From contig NC_017030.1 in NCBI RefSeq assembly GCF_000255295.1, forward strand, positions 5,642,001 to 5,706,000: a stretch of DNA of 64,000 nt, in the 5' to 3' direction. Within the stretch, counting starts at the first letter, position 1. Each line of letters starts with the position of its first letter. Shown here piece after piece: positions 1 through 12,800 of this stretch. A model generated the notes under the pieces. The model was not told where the DNA came from, searched no databases, and was given only the letters and a program-made list of their open reading frames with translations. The DNA comes from Corallococcus coralloides DSM 2259. Lineage in GTDB: Bacteria; Myxococcota; Myxococcia; Myxococcales; Myxococcaceae. The position numbers and the translations under genes are program-made.

Positions 1-2
1 AT

Positions 3-119
3 TCGCGGGCCACGGGCGGCAGCCTGCCTCCCGCGGACTTCCTGCGCCTGATGGATGCCCTGGGCTTCCGGGGGCTGAGCGACCGGGACTTGGATCGGCG
101 CGGGGTGGCGCCGGGGTGA
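3..119 (+). CDS. C-terminal end of an unidentified protein (partial)
   Basis: An open frame enters from the left edge and ends at a TGA at 117-119. It encodes about 38 residues, rich in Arg, Gly, Leu and Asp, ending in GVAPG. The codon pattern is the high-GC3 pattern of the neighbouring genes, and the stop lies 21 bases before the next gene on the same strand, so the two may be co-transcribed. Too little remains to recognise a family. An accidental open frame cannot be excluded over so short a stretch. Confidence 0.45.
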   Translation, partial: SRATGGSLPPADFLRLMDALGFRGLSDRDLDRRGVAPG

Positions 120-140
120 GGCGCCCAGGGCCGTTGCGAT

Positions 141-695
141 ATGACGGGGTGGATGCCTCGCGCCCTCTCCGCCCTCCTCTTCTCGCTGTGCCTCGCCTGT
201 GGTTCGACGAGCGATGATCCGCCCAACCCCGGTGGCGAAGCCTGCCAGCAGTACTCGTTCCCGCTGTCGGACATATCACCGGCCAATCACGTGAGCTCGT
301 GCGGCAGCACCGCGTGCGGCAACGGTGAGAACCCGCCCAACTCCGGCCTGCACTGCCCCACGTGGCTGTCGTGCCGCAGCTACACCACGGAGCAGCCGCG
401 CTGTTCGTGGATCCACAACCTGGAGCACGGCCACGCGGTGTTCCTCTACAACTGCCCGGAGGGCTGCTCCGACGAGGTCGCGAAGCTGGAGGCCGCGATG
501 GCGAAGGCCGCGGTGGGCAGCAACGGCGTGCGCCGCGCGCTCGTCGCGCCGGACGCGCAACTGCCCAAGCGCTTCGCCGCGCTGCTGTGGCGCCGCACGT
601 ACCTGATGGACTCCGTGGATCCAGACGCGCTCACGTGTCTGCTCGCGCTCCAGGATGTGGACGCCAATGAGCCGGGCTTGATCTGCCCTCCGTGA
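141..695 (+). CDS. DUF3105-family lipoprotein
   Basis: A 184-residue secreted protein. The N-terminus has a hydrophobic segment ending in a lipobox-like LCLAC (Cys near residue 20), followed by a Ser/Asp/Pro-rich linker, so it should be lipid-anchored after export. The centre carries the features of DUF3105: a Cys-rich HVSSC...CG region, an NPPNSGLHCP segment matching the family's NPPTSGPH motif, and the HNLEHGHAVFLYNC block (about residues 92-105). The conserved His residues suggest metal binding, but no activity is established for the family. There is no clear ribosome site before either the first ATG or the one at 153, so the exact start is uncertain by four codons. An ATTCCC-poor 193-base gap separates it from the NRPS gene; this gap holds only short inverted repeats (for example around 798-815). 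Confidence 0.75.
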   Translation: MTGWMPRALSALLFSLCLACGSTSDDPPNPGGEACQQYSFPLSDISPANHVSSCGSTACGNGENPPNSGLHCPTWLSCRSYTTEQPRCSWIHNLEHGHAVFLYNCPEGCSDEVAKLEAAMAKAAVGSNGVRRALVAPDAQLPKRFAALLWRRTYLMDSVDPDALTCLLALQDVDANEPGLICPP

Positions 696-888
696 AACGA
701 CCGTGTTCACGGAATAGATTGCATACACGAGAGGGATCCACCCCACCAGGGTGTCGCGAGTCGCCCGACCTTGCGCGCGCCGCGTTCACGTCTCTTTAAT
801 CCGAGACACGCGCTCCCCCTGTTTCACCCGCCTGCGTGTCCCTCGGCGGGCCTGAATTCCCCCTCTTGTCAGGGGTGGCGCGTCGACA

Positions 889-3800
889 ATGACCGACACC
901 GTCGACGCCCCCGTGTCTTCCCGGGCTCTGGCGCCTCGAAACATCGCTGATGCCTTCGAGGCCCAGGCCGCGCTCCATCCCCACGCCGTCGCCGTCCGCT
1001 GTGACGGACAGCAGCTCACGTACGCGGAGCTGGATGCGCGGGCGAACCGGCTCGCGGGCTGGTTGAAGGCGCGGGGCGTGGGCCGCGCGAGGCCCCAGGT
1101 CGGAGTGTGCCTGCCACGCTCGGTGGACCTCATCGTCACGCTGATCGGCATCCTCAAGGCGGGCGGCGCGTACGTTCCGCTGGATCCGGAGTACCCCTCG
1201 GAGCGGCTCGCGCTCATGGCCACGGACTCGCGCGTGCGGATCATCGTCACGCACGCCGGGCTGGAGTCGCGGCTGCCCTCGGGAGACTGGCACACGCTCC
1301 GCCTGGACGCGGACGCGGGCCAGGTGGCGGGCGTCAGTGACAGGCCCGTCGCGTGCGACATCGTGGAGGACGACCTCGCCTACGTCATCTTCACGTCCGG
1401 CTCCACGGGCCGGCCCAAGGGCGTGTGTGTGCCCCACCGGGGCGTGCTGCGGATGGTGCTCGACCCGGGCTACGCGCATCTGGGGCCGGACGAGGTGCTG
1501 TTGCAGCTGTCACCCGTGGCCTTCGATGCGTCCACCTTCGAGCTCTGGGGCGCGCTGCTCAACGGGGGCATCCTGGCGGTGTTCTCGCCCGGGGCCTCCG
1601 CGCTGGACGAGCTGGGGGACTTCCTGCGCGCGGAGCGCGTGACGACGGCGTTCCTCACCACCGGCCTGTTCAACACGATGGTGGACCGGGGCCTGCCGGG
1701 CACGGAGACGCTGCGCCAGCTCCTGACGGGCGGCGAGGTGATGTCGCTGCCCCATGCGCGCCGGGCGCTGGAGCTCCTGCCCCAGGTGCACCTCGTCAAT
1801 TGCTACGGGCCCACGGAGAACTCCGCCTTCACGAGCTGCCAGACCGTGCGCGCGCCGCTCGGCTCCGGGCCCGTGCCCATTGGCCACGCCATCTCCGGCA
1901 CCCGGATGTACGTGCTGGACGCGCAGGGCGGCGAGCTGCCGGTGGGCGCCGTGGGTGAGCTGTACACGGGAGGCAGCGGCGTCGCGTGGGGTTACTGGGA
2001 ACGCCCGGACCTCACCGCCGAGCGGTTCCTGCCGGATCCCTTCAGCACCGAACCGGGCGCGCGCATGTACCGCACGGGGGACCTCGTGCGGCGGCTCGAC
2101 GACGGCGCGGTGGACTTCGTGGGCCGTGGCGACCAGCAGGTCAAGGTGCGCGGCTTCCGCATCGAGCCCGGTGAAATCGAAGCGGCGCTGCGCCTGCACG
2201 CCTCCGTGCAGCAAGCCGTGGTGATGGTGCGCGAGGACGTGCCGGGAGACCGGCGGCTCGTGGCGTACGTGACGGCTTCCGAGCCCCTGAAGGCGCCGGT
2301 GCTGCGCACCCATCTGAAGGGCCTCCTGCCCGCGCACATGCTGCCTTCGGCCATCGTCGTCCTGGACGAGATGCCGCTCGCGGCCAGCGGCAAGGTGGAG
2401 CGCAAGTCCCTGCCGGATCCGCGCGACCACGCTGGGGCCGCGGAGGACTTCGTCGCGCCGGAGACCGCGCTGGAACAGACCATCGCGCGGGTCTGGGCGG
2501 ACGTGCTGCGCGTGGGCGCGGTGAGTGCCACGGCGCACTTCTTCGAGCTGGGTGGGCAATCCCTCCTGGCCACACAAGCCATTGGCCGGCTGTGCGACGA
2601 GCTCCAGCGCCCGGTCACGCTCCGCTCGCTGTTCGCCCATCCCGTCCTCCGGGACTTCGCCGCCGCGCTGGAGACAGCAGCCCCGACGGCGGAGCGCGCC
2701 GAGGCGCCCATTCCTCCGTGCGCGGACGCGGCACGGGAACAGCTGTCGTTCGCGCAGCAGCGGCTGTGGTTCCTGGACCAGTGGATGCCGGGCTCCGCCT
2801 TGTACTCACTGCCCTTCGCGTTCCGGCTGGAAGGGCCCCTGGAGCCCGCGTTGCTGGAGCAGGCGCTCCAGGCCGTCGTGGATCGGCATGAGGCGCTGCG
2901 CACCACCTTCCCGGGCGAAGGCACCGCGCGCCAGCATGTCGCCGCGAACGTGTCCGTGACGCTGGAGCGCGCGGTGACGGGGTCTGGGGAGGAAACGCTC
3001 GCGTGCATGCAGCGTGAAGCGGAGCGACCGTTCGACCTGAGCCGGGGACCGTTGTTCCGCGCACTCCTCATCCGTGAGGCGGAGCAGCGGCACGTGCTGG
3101 TGCTCAACCTGCATCACATCGTCTCCGACGGCTGGTCCTTTGGCGTGCTGTATCAGGAGCTGTCGACGGCGTACCGCGCTCAAGACCTGGCGCCTCTCCC
3201 CATCCAGTATCCCGACTACGCGGCGTGGCAGCGCCAGTGGCTCCAGGGCGACGTGCTCCAGCGGGAGCTGGGCTTCTGGCAGCGGCAGCTGGCGGACGTG
3301 CCGCACGTGCTGGAGCTTCCCACCGACAGGCCACGTCCCGCCGTGCAGCGGTTCGAGGGCGCCATCCACCGCTTCACGCTTCCCGCCTCGCTCCGCCGTG
3401 CGCTGGAGGGACTGGCCCGCCGGGAAGGCGCCACGTTGTTCATGGCCCTGCTCACCGGGTTCCAGGTGCTGCTGTCGCGCTACAGCGGGCAGCGGGACTT
3501 CGTGGTGGGCACGCCCATCGCGAACCGCACGCGCAAGGAGCTGGAAGGGCTCATCGGCTTCTTCGTCAACACGCTGCCCATCCGCGCCCGCTTCGAAGGG
3601 AGGCCGTCATTCGTCCAGCTGCTCGGACAGGTGCGCGACGACGCGCTGGGGGCCTATGCCCATCAGCACCTGCCGTTCGAGAAGCTGGTCGACGCACTTC
3701 AGGTTGAACGAGATCCGAGCCGGACGCCCCTCCTCCAGGTGCTGTTCGCGCTCCAGAACGCGCCCGCGTCGCAGCTCCAGCTCCCGGACGTCACCGTCAC

Positions 3801-6800
3801 CCCGCTGACGCTGGACACGCGCACGTCCAAGTTCGACCTGTTCCTGGCGCTGGAGGAATCCAGTGACGGGCTCGTGGGCACGCTCGAATACGCCACGGCG
3901 CTGTTCGACGCGGCCACCATCGTGCGGATGGCGGACCATTTCCACCGTCTGCTCGAAGGCGCGCTGCACCAGCCGGATGCAGCCATCGAGGTCCTGCCCT
4001 GGCTCTCCGAAGCAGAGCGGCATCAGGCCCTTGTCGCCTGGAACGACACCGCGCGGACATACCCGCGTGAAGCCTCTCTCGTGCGTGCCTTCAGCGCCCA
4101 GGTGGCCGCGCGCCCGGATGCCATCGCCGTGCGACACGGTTCGGACGTGCTCACCTACGCGGAGCTGGACGCCCGCGCCAACCAGGTCGCATGGGCCCTC
4201 AAGGCCCGGGGGGTCGGACGGGATGCGCCGCGCGTAGGCGTGTGCCTGCCTCGCTCCATCGACCTCGTCGTGTCGCTCGTCGCCATCCTCAAGGCGGGGG
4301 GCGCCTACGTGCCGTTGGATCCGGACTACCCGGCGGACCGGCTCGCCTTCATGGCCACCGACGCGAGGCTCGTCGCGGTCGTCACTGCGTCGGCACTCGC
4401 GGATCATGTCCCCGCGGGGCCGTGGACGGTCCTGCGGCTGGATGCGCTTCCAAACGGGCTGGAGCGCCATGCGCCTCCGGATGCGTGCACGGGCGATGAC
4501 CTGGCGCACATCATCTACACGTCCGGCTCCACCGGCCGGCCCAAGGGCGTGTGCATTCCGCATCGCGGTGTCGCCCGGCTCGTCCTCAACCCGGACTTCA
4601 TCCAGCTCCGCCCCGAGGACCGCATCGCCCAGACGTCCACGGTTGCCTTTGATGCTTCGACGTTCGAGCTGTGGAGCGCCCTGCTCAACGGCGCAACGCT
4701 GGTCCTGCTGTCGAAGGAAGAGGTCATCGAGCCCACGGTGCTCGCACGGCGGGTCCGCGAGGAAGGCATCACCGTCCTCTTCCTGACCACGGCACTCCTC
4801 AACCACGTCGCACGTACGGACCCGTCGTTGCTCAAGGGCCTGCGCTGGCTGCTGTTCGGCGGAGAAGCCGCGGACCCGGCCTGCATCCGCGCCATCCTCG
4901 CCCACAGCACCCCGGAGCATCTGGTCAACGCCTATGGCCCCACGGAGAACTCCGCGTACAGCACGTGGTTCTCTCCGAAGCACGTTGAACTCAATGCGGT
5001 AGCGGTGCCCATCGGGCGCCCGGTGTCCAACAGCACGGCCTACGTGTTCGACTCGCACCTGCATCCGGTGGCACCGGGCATCGTCGGGGAGTTGTTCGTC
5101 GGCGGTGACGGCCTCGCCTGGGGCTACTGGGAGCGGCCAGAGCTCACTGCCACCGCCTTCATCCCCCACCCCTTCACTTCCATTCCGGGGGCCCGCCTCT
5201 ACCGCACCGGAGATCTCGTCCGTCAGCGCCACGACGGAGCCTTCGACTTCGTGGGACGCCGCGACCATCAGGTCAAGGTGCGCGGCTTCCGCATCGAGCC
5301 CGGTGAAATCGAAGCCGTCCTTCGCCAACACCCAGCCGTACGCGAAGCCCTGGTGCTCGTGCGTGAGGACTCGCCCGGCGACAAGCGTCTGGTCGCCTAC
5401 GTCACCTTCCGTGAGGTCGTGACCGCGCAGGATTTGCGAGCCCACGCACAGGGCTCGCTTCCCAGCCACATGGTTCCCTCCGCGTTCGTGCTGCTGGACG
5501 CGCTGCCCATGACGCCCAATGGGAAGGTGGATCGCCGCGCGCTGCCTGTTCCCGAAGGCGAGGTGCCGACCCTGTCAGGAGCACGGCCCCTGACGGCCCT
5601 GGAGCAGACGTTGAGCGCCATCTGGTGCACTGTCCTGAACCTGCCCCACATCCCCGTCGATGCGAACTTCTTCGACCTGGGTGGGCACTCGCTGCTGGCC
5701 ACGCAGATCGTCTCCCGTGCATCACAGGTGCTGGGCATTCCCATCCCGGTGCGGACCCTCTTCGAGTTCCCCACCATTGAAGGCATGGCGCGCGCGCTGG
5801 AAGGCCGCATGCAGGACGCGTCCGGGCCCGTTCCCGCGCTCCAGCCCTGGCACGGCGAGGGGCCGCCGCCCCTGTCCTTCGCGCAGGAGCGGCTCTGGTT
5901 CCTCAACCAGCTCCACTCCGACCGGTCCGCGTACAACATGCCCATGGTGCTGCGGCTGGAAGGCGCGCTGGACGTGGACACGTTGGAGCGTGCCCTCCAG
6001 GCGCTGGTGGACCGGCACGAATCGCTGCGTACGGTCTTCCCGGGTGAAGGCGTTCCCGTCCAGCGCATCCTTCCCCAGTTGCCCGTGTCGCTCCGCCGGG
6101 TCGAAGCATCCTCCCGGGACGAAGCGGAGGCCCTGCTGCGCGACGACGCGGAGACCCCATTCGACCTCGCGGAGGGCCCGCTGTTCCGCACCCTCCTGGT
6201 GCGCGAGGACGCTGAACACCACGTCCTGCTGCTCAACCTGCATCACATTGTGTCCGACGGTTGGTCGATGGGGGTGCTCTATCGCGAGCTGTCCGCTGAA
6301 TACAGCGCACGGGTCCAAGGGGAATCGCTCCAACTGCCATCGATGTCCGTGCAGTACGCGGACTATGCGGCGTGGCAGCGCCAGTGGCTCCAGGGCGAGG
6401 TGCTTCAGCGGCAGCTCGACTTCTGGAAGCAGCAGCTGGCGGACGCCCCCCACGTGCTGGAGCTGCCCACGGACCGCCCGCGTCCCGCGGTGCAGCAGTT
6501 CAATGGCACCTCGTTCCGGTTCACGTTGCCCTCCGCGCTTCGTCAGGCGCTGGAAGCCCTGGGCCGCCAGGAAGGGGCCACGCTGTTCATGACGTTGCTG
6601 ACGGGTTTCCAGTTGCTGCTGTCCCGCTACAGCGGACAGCGGGACTTCCTTGTCGGCACGCCTATCGCCAACCGCACCCGCGAGGAGGTGGAGGGCCTCA
6701 TCGGCTTCTTCGTCAACACGCTGCCGCTGCGGGCCCACCTGCGCGACGGGGCCTCCTTCCGCGAGGTGCTGCGGCAGGTGCGCGACCGGGCGCTGGGCGC

Positions 6801-9800
6801 ATACGCGCATCAGGAACTGCCGTTCGAGAAGCTCGTGGAGGAGCTGCACGTCGAACGTTCCCTGAGCCACGGACCGCTGGTGCAGGTGATGTTCGCCCTG
6901 CAGAACGCTCCCGGCACGTTGCCGCGGCTTCCAGGCATCCAGGTCCAAGCGGTTGAGCTGCCGCTCCAGACCTCGAAGTTCGACCTCAGCCTGATGCTGG
7001 AGGAGACCCGCGACGGGCTCTCGGGCGTTCTCGAATACGCCACGGCGCTGTTCGACGCGGACACCATCGAGCGGATGGCCGACCATCTCCATCGCCTGCT
7101 CGAAGGCGTTCTGCGCCAACCTGATGCAGCCCTTGATGCCCTGCCCTGGCTCTCCGAAGCAGAGCGGCATCAGGTCCTTGTTGCCTGGAACGACACCGCG
7201 CGGCCCTACCCGCGCGAAGCCTCTCTCGTGCAGGCCTTCAACGCGCAGGTGGCCGCGCATCCGGATGCCTTCGCCGTGCGCCACGGTTCGGACGTGCTCA
7301 CCTACGCGGAGCTGGACGCCCGCGCAAATCAGGTCGCGTGGGCTCTCAAGGCCCAGGGCGTTGGACGGGACGCGCCGCGTGTCGGCGTGTGCCTGCCCCG
7401 GTCCATCGATCTCGTCGTGTCGCTCGTCGCCATCCTCAAGGCAGGGGGCGCCTACGTGCCTCTGGATCCGGACTATCCGGCCGATCGGCTCTCTTTCATG
7501 GCCACCGATGCGATGCTCGTCGCGATCGTTACTGGCGAGGAGGTCGCGGATCATGTCCCCGAAGGGCCGTGGACGGTCCTGCGGCTGGATGCGCTGCCGG
7601 CAGCGCTGGAGCGCCATGCGCCTCCGGATGCGTGCACGGGCGATGACCTGGCGCACATCATCTACACGTCCGGCTCCACAGGCCGGCCCAAGGGCGTGTG
7701 CATTCCGCATCGGGGCGTCGCCCGGCTCGTCCTCAACCCGGACTTCATCCAGCTCCGCCCCGAGGACCGCATCGCCCAGACGTCCACGGTTGCCTTCGAT
7801 GCTTCGACGTTCGAGCTGTGGAGCGCCCTGCTCAACGGCGCGACGCTGGTCCTGCTGTCGAAGGAAGAGGTCATTGAGCCCTCGGTGCTCGCACGGCGGG
7901 TCCGCGAGGAAGGCATCACCGTCCTCTTCCTCACCACGGCACTCCTCAACCACGTCGCGCGCACGGACCCTTCGTTGCTGAAGGGCCTACGATGGCTGCT
8001 GTTCGGAGGAGAGGCCGCGGACCCGGACTGCATCCGCGCCATCCTTGCCCACAGCACACCGAAGCATCTGGTCAACGCCTATGGCCCTACGGAGAACTCC
8101 GCGTACAGCACGTGGTTCTCTCCGACGCACGTCGAACCCGATGCGGTGACGGTGCCCATCGGGCGACCGGTGTCCAACAGCACGGCCTACGTGTTGGACT
8201 CGCACCTGCATCCGGTGGCACCGGGCATCGTCGGGGATTTGTTCGTCGGCGGGGATGGCCTCGCCTGGGGTTACTGGGAGCGGCCCGACCTCACCGCCAC
8301 TGCGTTCATCCCCCACCCCTTCGCGTCCACTCCCGGGGCCCGCCTCTATCGCACCGGAGATCTCGTCCGTCAGCGCCACGACGGAGCCTTCGACTTCGTG
8401 GGCCGCCGCGACCATCAGGTCAAGGTGCGCGGCTTCCGCATCGAGCCCGGTGAAATTGAAGCCGTCCTTCGCCAGCACCCGGCCGTACGCGAAGCCCTGG
8501 TGCTCGTGCGTGAGGACTCGCCCGGCGACAAGCGTCTGGTCGCCTACGTCACCTTCCGCGACACGGTGATGACCAGCGACCTGCGCTCCCACGTCCAGGG
8601 TTCGCTTCCCAGCCACATGGTTCCCTCCGCGTTCGTGCTGCTGGACGCGCTGCCCATGACGCCCAATGGGAAGGTGGACCGCCGCGCGCTGCCTGTGCCC
8701 GAAGGCGAAGCAGCGCCGACAGCGGGCACTCGGCCCCTGACCGCACTGGAGCAGACGTTGAGCGCCATCTGGTGCGCGGTGCTGAACCTGGCCCACATCC
8801 CCGTCGATGCGAACTTCTTCGACCTGGGTGGGCACTCGCTGCTGGCCACGCAGATCGTCTCCCGTGCATCGCAGGTGCTGGGCATTCCCATCCCGGTGCG
8901 GACCCTCTTCGAGTTCCCCACCATTGAAGGCATGGCGCGTGCGTTGGAAGGACGCATGCAGGACTCGTCCGGGCCTGTTCCCGCGCTCCAGCCCTTGCAC
9001 CGCGAGGGACCATTGTCCCTATCCTTCGCCCAGGAGCGGCTCTGGTTTCTCAACCAGCTCCACTCCGACCGGTCCGCGTACAACATGCCCATGGTGCTGC
9101 GGTTGGAAGGCGCGCTGGACGTGGACGCGATGGAGCGTGCCCTCCAGGCGCTGGTGGACCGGCACGAATCCCTGCGCACGGTCTTCCCGGGTGAAGGCGT
9201 TCCCGTCCAGCGCATCCTTCCCCAGTTGCCCGTGTCGCTCCGCCGCGTCGAGGCGTCCTCCCGGGACGAAGCGGAGGCCCTGCTGCGCGACGACGCGGAG
9301 ACCCCATTCGACCTCGCGGAGGGACCACTGTTCCGCACCCTCCTGGTGCGCGAGGACGCTGAACACCACGTCCTGCTGCTCAACCTGCACCACATCGTCT
9401 CCGACGGTTGGTCGATGGGGGTGCTCTACCGCGAGCTGTCCGCCGAGTACGACGCGCGTCACGCCGGCCGTTCCTCGAACCTGGCGGCCCTGCCCGTGCA
9501 GTACGCGGACTTCGCGGCGCGGCAACGCCAGTGGCTCCAGGGCGACGTGCTCCAGCGGCAGCTCGATTTCTGGAAGCAGCAGCTCGCGGACGTGCCGCAC
9601 GTCCTGGCGCTGCCCACGGATCATCCCCGCCCCGCCGTGCAGCAGTTCGCGGGTTCAACGCATGCTTTCACCCTCCCCAGAACCGTGCTCGATGCACTGG
9701 AGGGTCTGGGCCGCCAGGAAGGGGCCACGCTGTTCATGACGTTGATGGCGGGCTTCCAGTTGCTGCTGTCCCGCTACAGCGGGCAACGGGACTTCATCGT

Positions 9801-12800
9801 CGGAACGCCCATCGCCAACCGCACCCGCGAGGAGGTGGAAGGCCTCATCGGCTTCTTCGTGAACACGCTGCCGCTGCGGGCCCATCTGCGCGACGGAGCA
9901 TCCTTCCGCGAGGTGCTGCGGCAGGTGCGCGACCGGGCGCTGGGCGCATACGCGCACCAGGAGCTTCCCTTCGAGAAGCTCGTGGAGGAACTGCACGTCG
10001 AACGCGCCCTGAGCCACGGGCCGCTGGTGCAGGCGATGTTCACCTTGCAGAACGCGCCCGGGGCGCCGCCCCAGCTTCCGGGCCTCCAGGTCCAGGTCCT
10101 GGAGCTTCAGACACCGACCGCCAAGTTCGACCTCACCCTGGACCTGACCGAAACCCCGGAAGGCCTCCGCGGCACGTTCGAGTACGCGACCTCGCTGTTC
10201 GAACCCCGCACCCTCGAACGGATGGCCGACCACTTCCGCCGCATCCTCGAAGGCGCCCTCCGTCAGCCGGATGTGGCCATCCATGGCCTGCCCTGGCTGT
10301 CCGAAGCGGAGCGCCAGCAGGTCCTCACGGCCTGGAACGACACCGGCCGGCCCTATCCGCGCGACGCCTCCCTGGTGCGGACCTTCGAAGCCCAGGTGGC
10401 CACGCGCCCGGACGCCATCGCCGTGCGCCATGGCCCCCAGGTGCTCACCTACGCGGAGCTGGACGCCCGTGCCAACCAGCTCGCGTGGACCCTCAAGGCT
10501 CAGGGTGTTGGACCAGAGGCGCCGCGGGTCGGCGTGTGCTTGCCGCGCTCCATCGACCTCATCGTGTCACTGGTTGCCATCCTCAAGGCGGGCGGCGCCT
10601 ACGTGCCGTTGGATCCGGACTACCCGGCGGACCGCCTGGCCCTGATGATCTCCGATGCGAAGGTGCATCGGATCATCACGGGTACGGCGTCCTCCATCCG
10701 GTTCTCGTCAGACAGCGTGGGATGCATCCGCATCGATGCGCTGGAGGCACCTGCGCATTCCGGCTCGCCTTACGACGCGGCGCGCTTCCATCCCCTGGAT
10801 CCCGCCTACCTCATCTACACGTCCGGCTCCACGGGCCGGCCCAAGGGCGTCTGCGTTCCGCATCAAGCCGTGATGCGCCTGGTGATGGATCCGGACTACA
10901 TCTCCTTTGGCCCGGACGACCGCGTGGCCCAGGCGGCGACGGTTTCCTTCGATGCCTCGACCTTCGAGGTGTGGGGCGCGCTGCTCAATGGCGCCACGCT
11001 CGTCCTGTTCTCGAAGGAGGAGATCCTCGACCCCTTGGCACTGGCCCGGGGTCTGCGGGACGAGCGCATCACCGCCATGTTCCTCACCACGTCCCTCTTC
11101 AACCACGTCACCCGACTCGAGCCCACGGCCTTCAACAGCCTGTCCACGCTCGTCGTTGGTGGCGAGGCCCTGGACCCGGCCTGCGTGAACCGGCTGCTCG
11201 CTCACGGTGGGCCTCGAAGGCTGGTGAACGGCTACGGCCCCACGGAGAACACCACCTTCAGCACGTGGCATCTCATCACGGAGCCCGTCACGGGCGCAGT
11301 GCCCATCGGCAGGCCCCTCTCCAACAGCACCGCCTACGTGCTGGATGCGCACCTGCATCCGGTGGCACCGGGCATCGTCGGGGAGCTGTTCGTCGGCGGG
11401 GACGGCCTCGCCTGGGGCTACTGGGAGCGGCCAGAGCTTACTGCCACCGCCTTCATCCCCCACCCCTTCGCCTCCACTCCAGGCGCCCGCCTCTACCGCA
11501 CCGGAGATCTCGTCCGGCAGCGCAACGACGGCGCCTTCGACTTCGTGGGACGCCGCGACCACCAGGTCAAGGTGCGCGGCTTCCGCATCGAGCCGGGTGA
11601 AATCGAAGCCGTCCTGCGCCAGCACCCGGCCGTACGCGAAGCGCTGGTGCTCGTGCGTGAGGATTCACCGGGTGACAAGCGACTGGTCGCCTACGTCACC
11701 TTCCGTGATGCCGTGACCGCCCAGGATTTGCGCGCCCACGTCCAGGGCTCGCTCCCCAGCCACATGGTCCCCTCCGCGTTCGTGCTGCTGGAGGCGCTGC
11801 CACTCAACGCGAACGGCAAGGTGGACCGCCGCGCCCTGCCCCGTCCTTCCGACTCCACGGACACGGTGGAGGCCGACGTGCCGCCTCGCACTCCGCTGGA
11901 ACAACAGATCGCGGACATCTGGGCGGAGGTCCTGGGGCGCAAGGTCATCAGCGTCACCGCGAGCTTCTTCGACCTGGGCGGACACTCGCTGCTCGCGGCG
12001 CAGCTCGTGTCCAGGCTGTCGGAGCACTTCTCGTTCAAGGTCCCGCTCCAGGTCCTCTTCCAGAGTCCGACGGTCGCGGCGTTGGCCCAGTGGATCCAGG
12101 CGAAGCTCACGCCCGATGCGCCGGTGGCCACGCAGGGGCCCACGCTTCCGGAAGGCATCGTGCAACTCCAGCAGGGGCGCTCCGACCTTCCGCCGCTGTG
12201 GTGCATGCATCCGGTGGGTGGCACGGTGTTCTGCTACCAGGATCTCGTGCGGGCGCTCGGTCCAGAGCGCACGGTGTATGGCTTCCAGGCTCCCGGCGTG
12301 AACGGCGAGTGCCCGCCGCTGGCCAGCATCGAAGCGCTCGCGTCGCACCATCTGGGCGCCTTGCTCCAGTGGCAACCCCAGGGGCCCTACTACTTCGTGG
12401 GCCTCTCCATGGGCGGCACCATCGTCTACGAGATGGCCCAGCGCATGCGCGAGCTGGGCATTCCTCCGGCGCTGCTCGTCTTCCTCGACACGCCCGGCCC
12501 CGGCCAGATGCCCACGCAGTTCGAGGACGACGCCGCACTGCTCGCCGCTGTGTTCGGCGCGGACACGCCCGCGCTCGCCGAGCGCCTGCGCTCCCTGCCT
12601 CCGCACGAGCAGATGAAGGAGGTGCTGCGTCAGGCCCGCGAGGGCGCGACGGTGCCGGAGTCGTATTCGCTGCGCGACCTGGAGATCTTCCTGGACGTGT
12701 GGAAGGCCCACATGCGCGCCCTCTTCAGCTACGAGCCCAAGCCCTACGGGGGTTCAGCCACGTACCTGAAGGCCCAGGTCCACGTGCCGCCCCACCCGCT

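Noticed and set aside
3607..5469. 620-codon minus-strand open frame inside the NRPS gene
   Set aside because: Repeats in the same form at the next module, as expected of a shadow of repeated coding sequence.
3994..10287. Possible CRISPR or mobile repeat
   Set aside because: The repeat unit is a complete coding module with an unbroken frame, and no short repeat-spacer array is present in the window.
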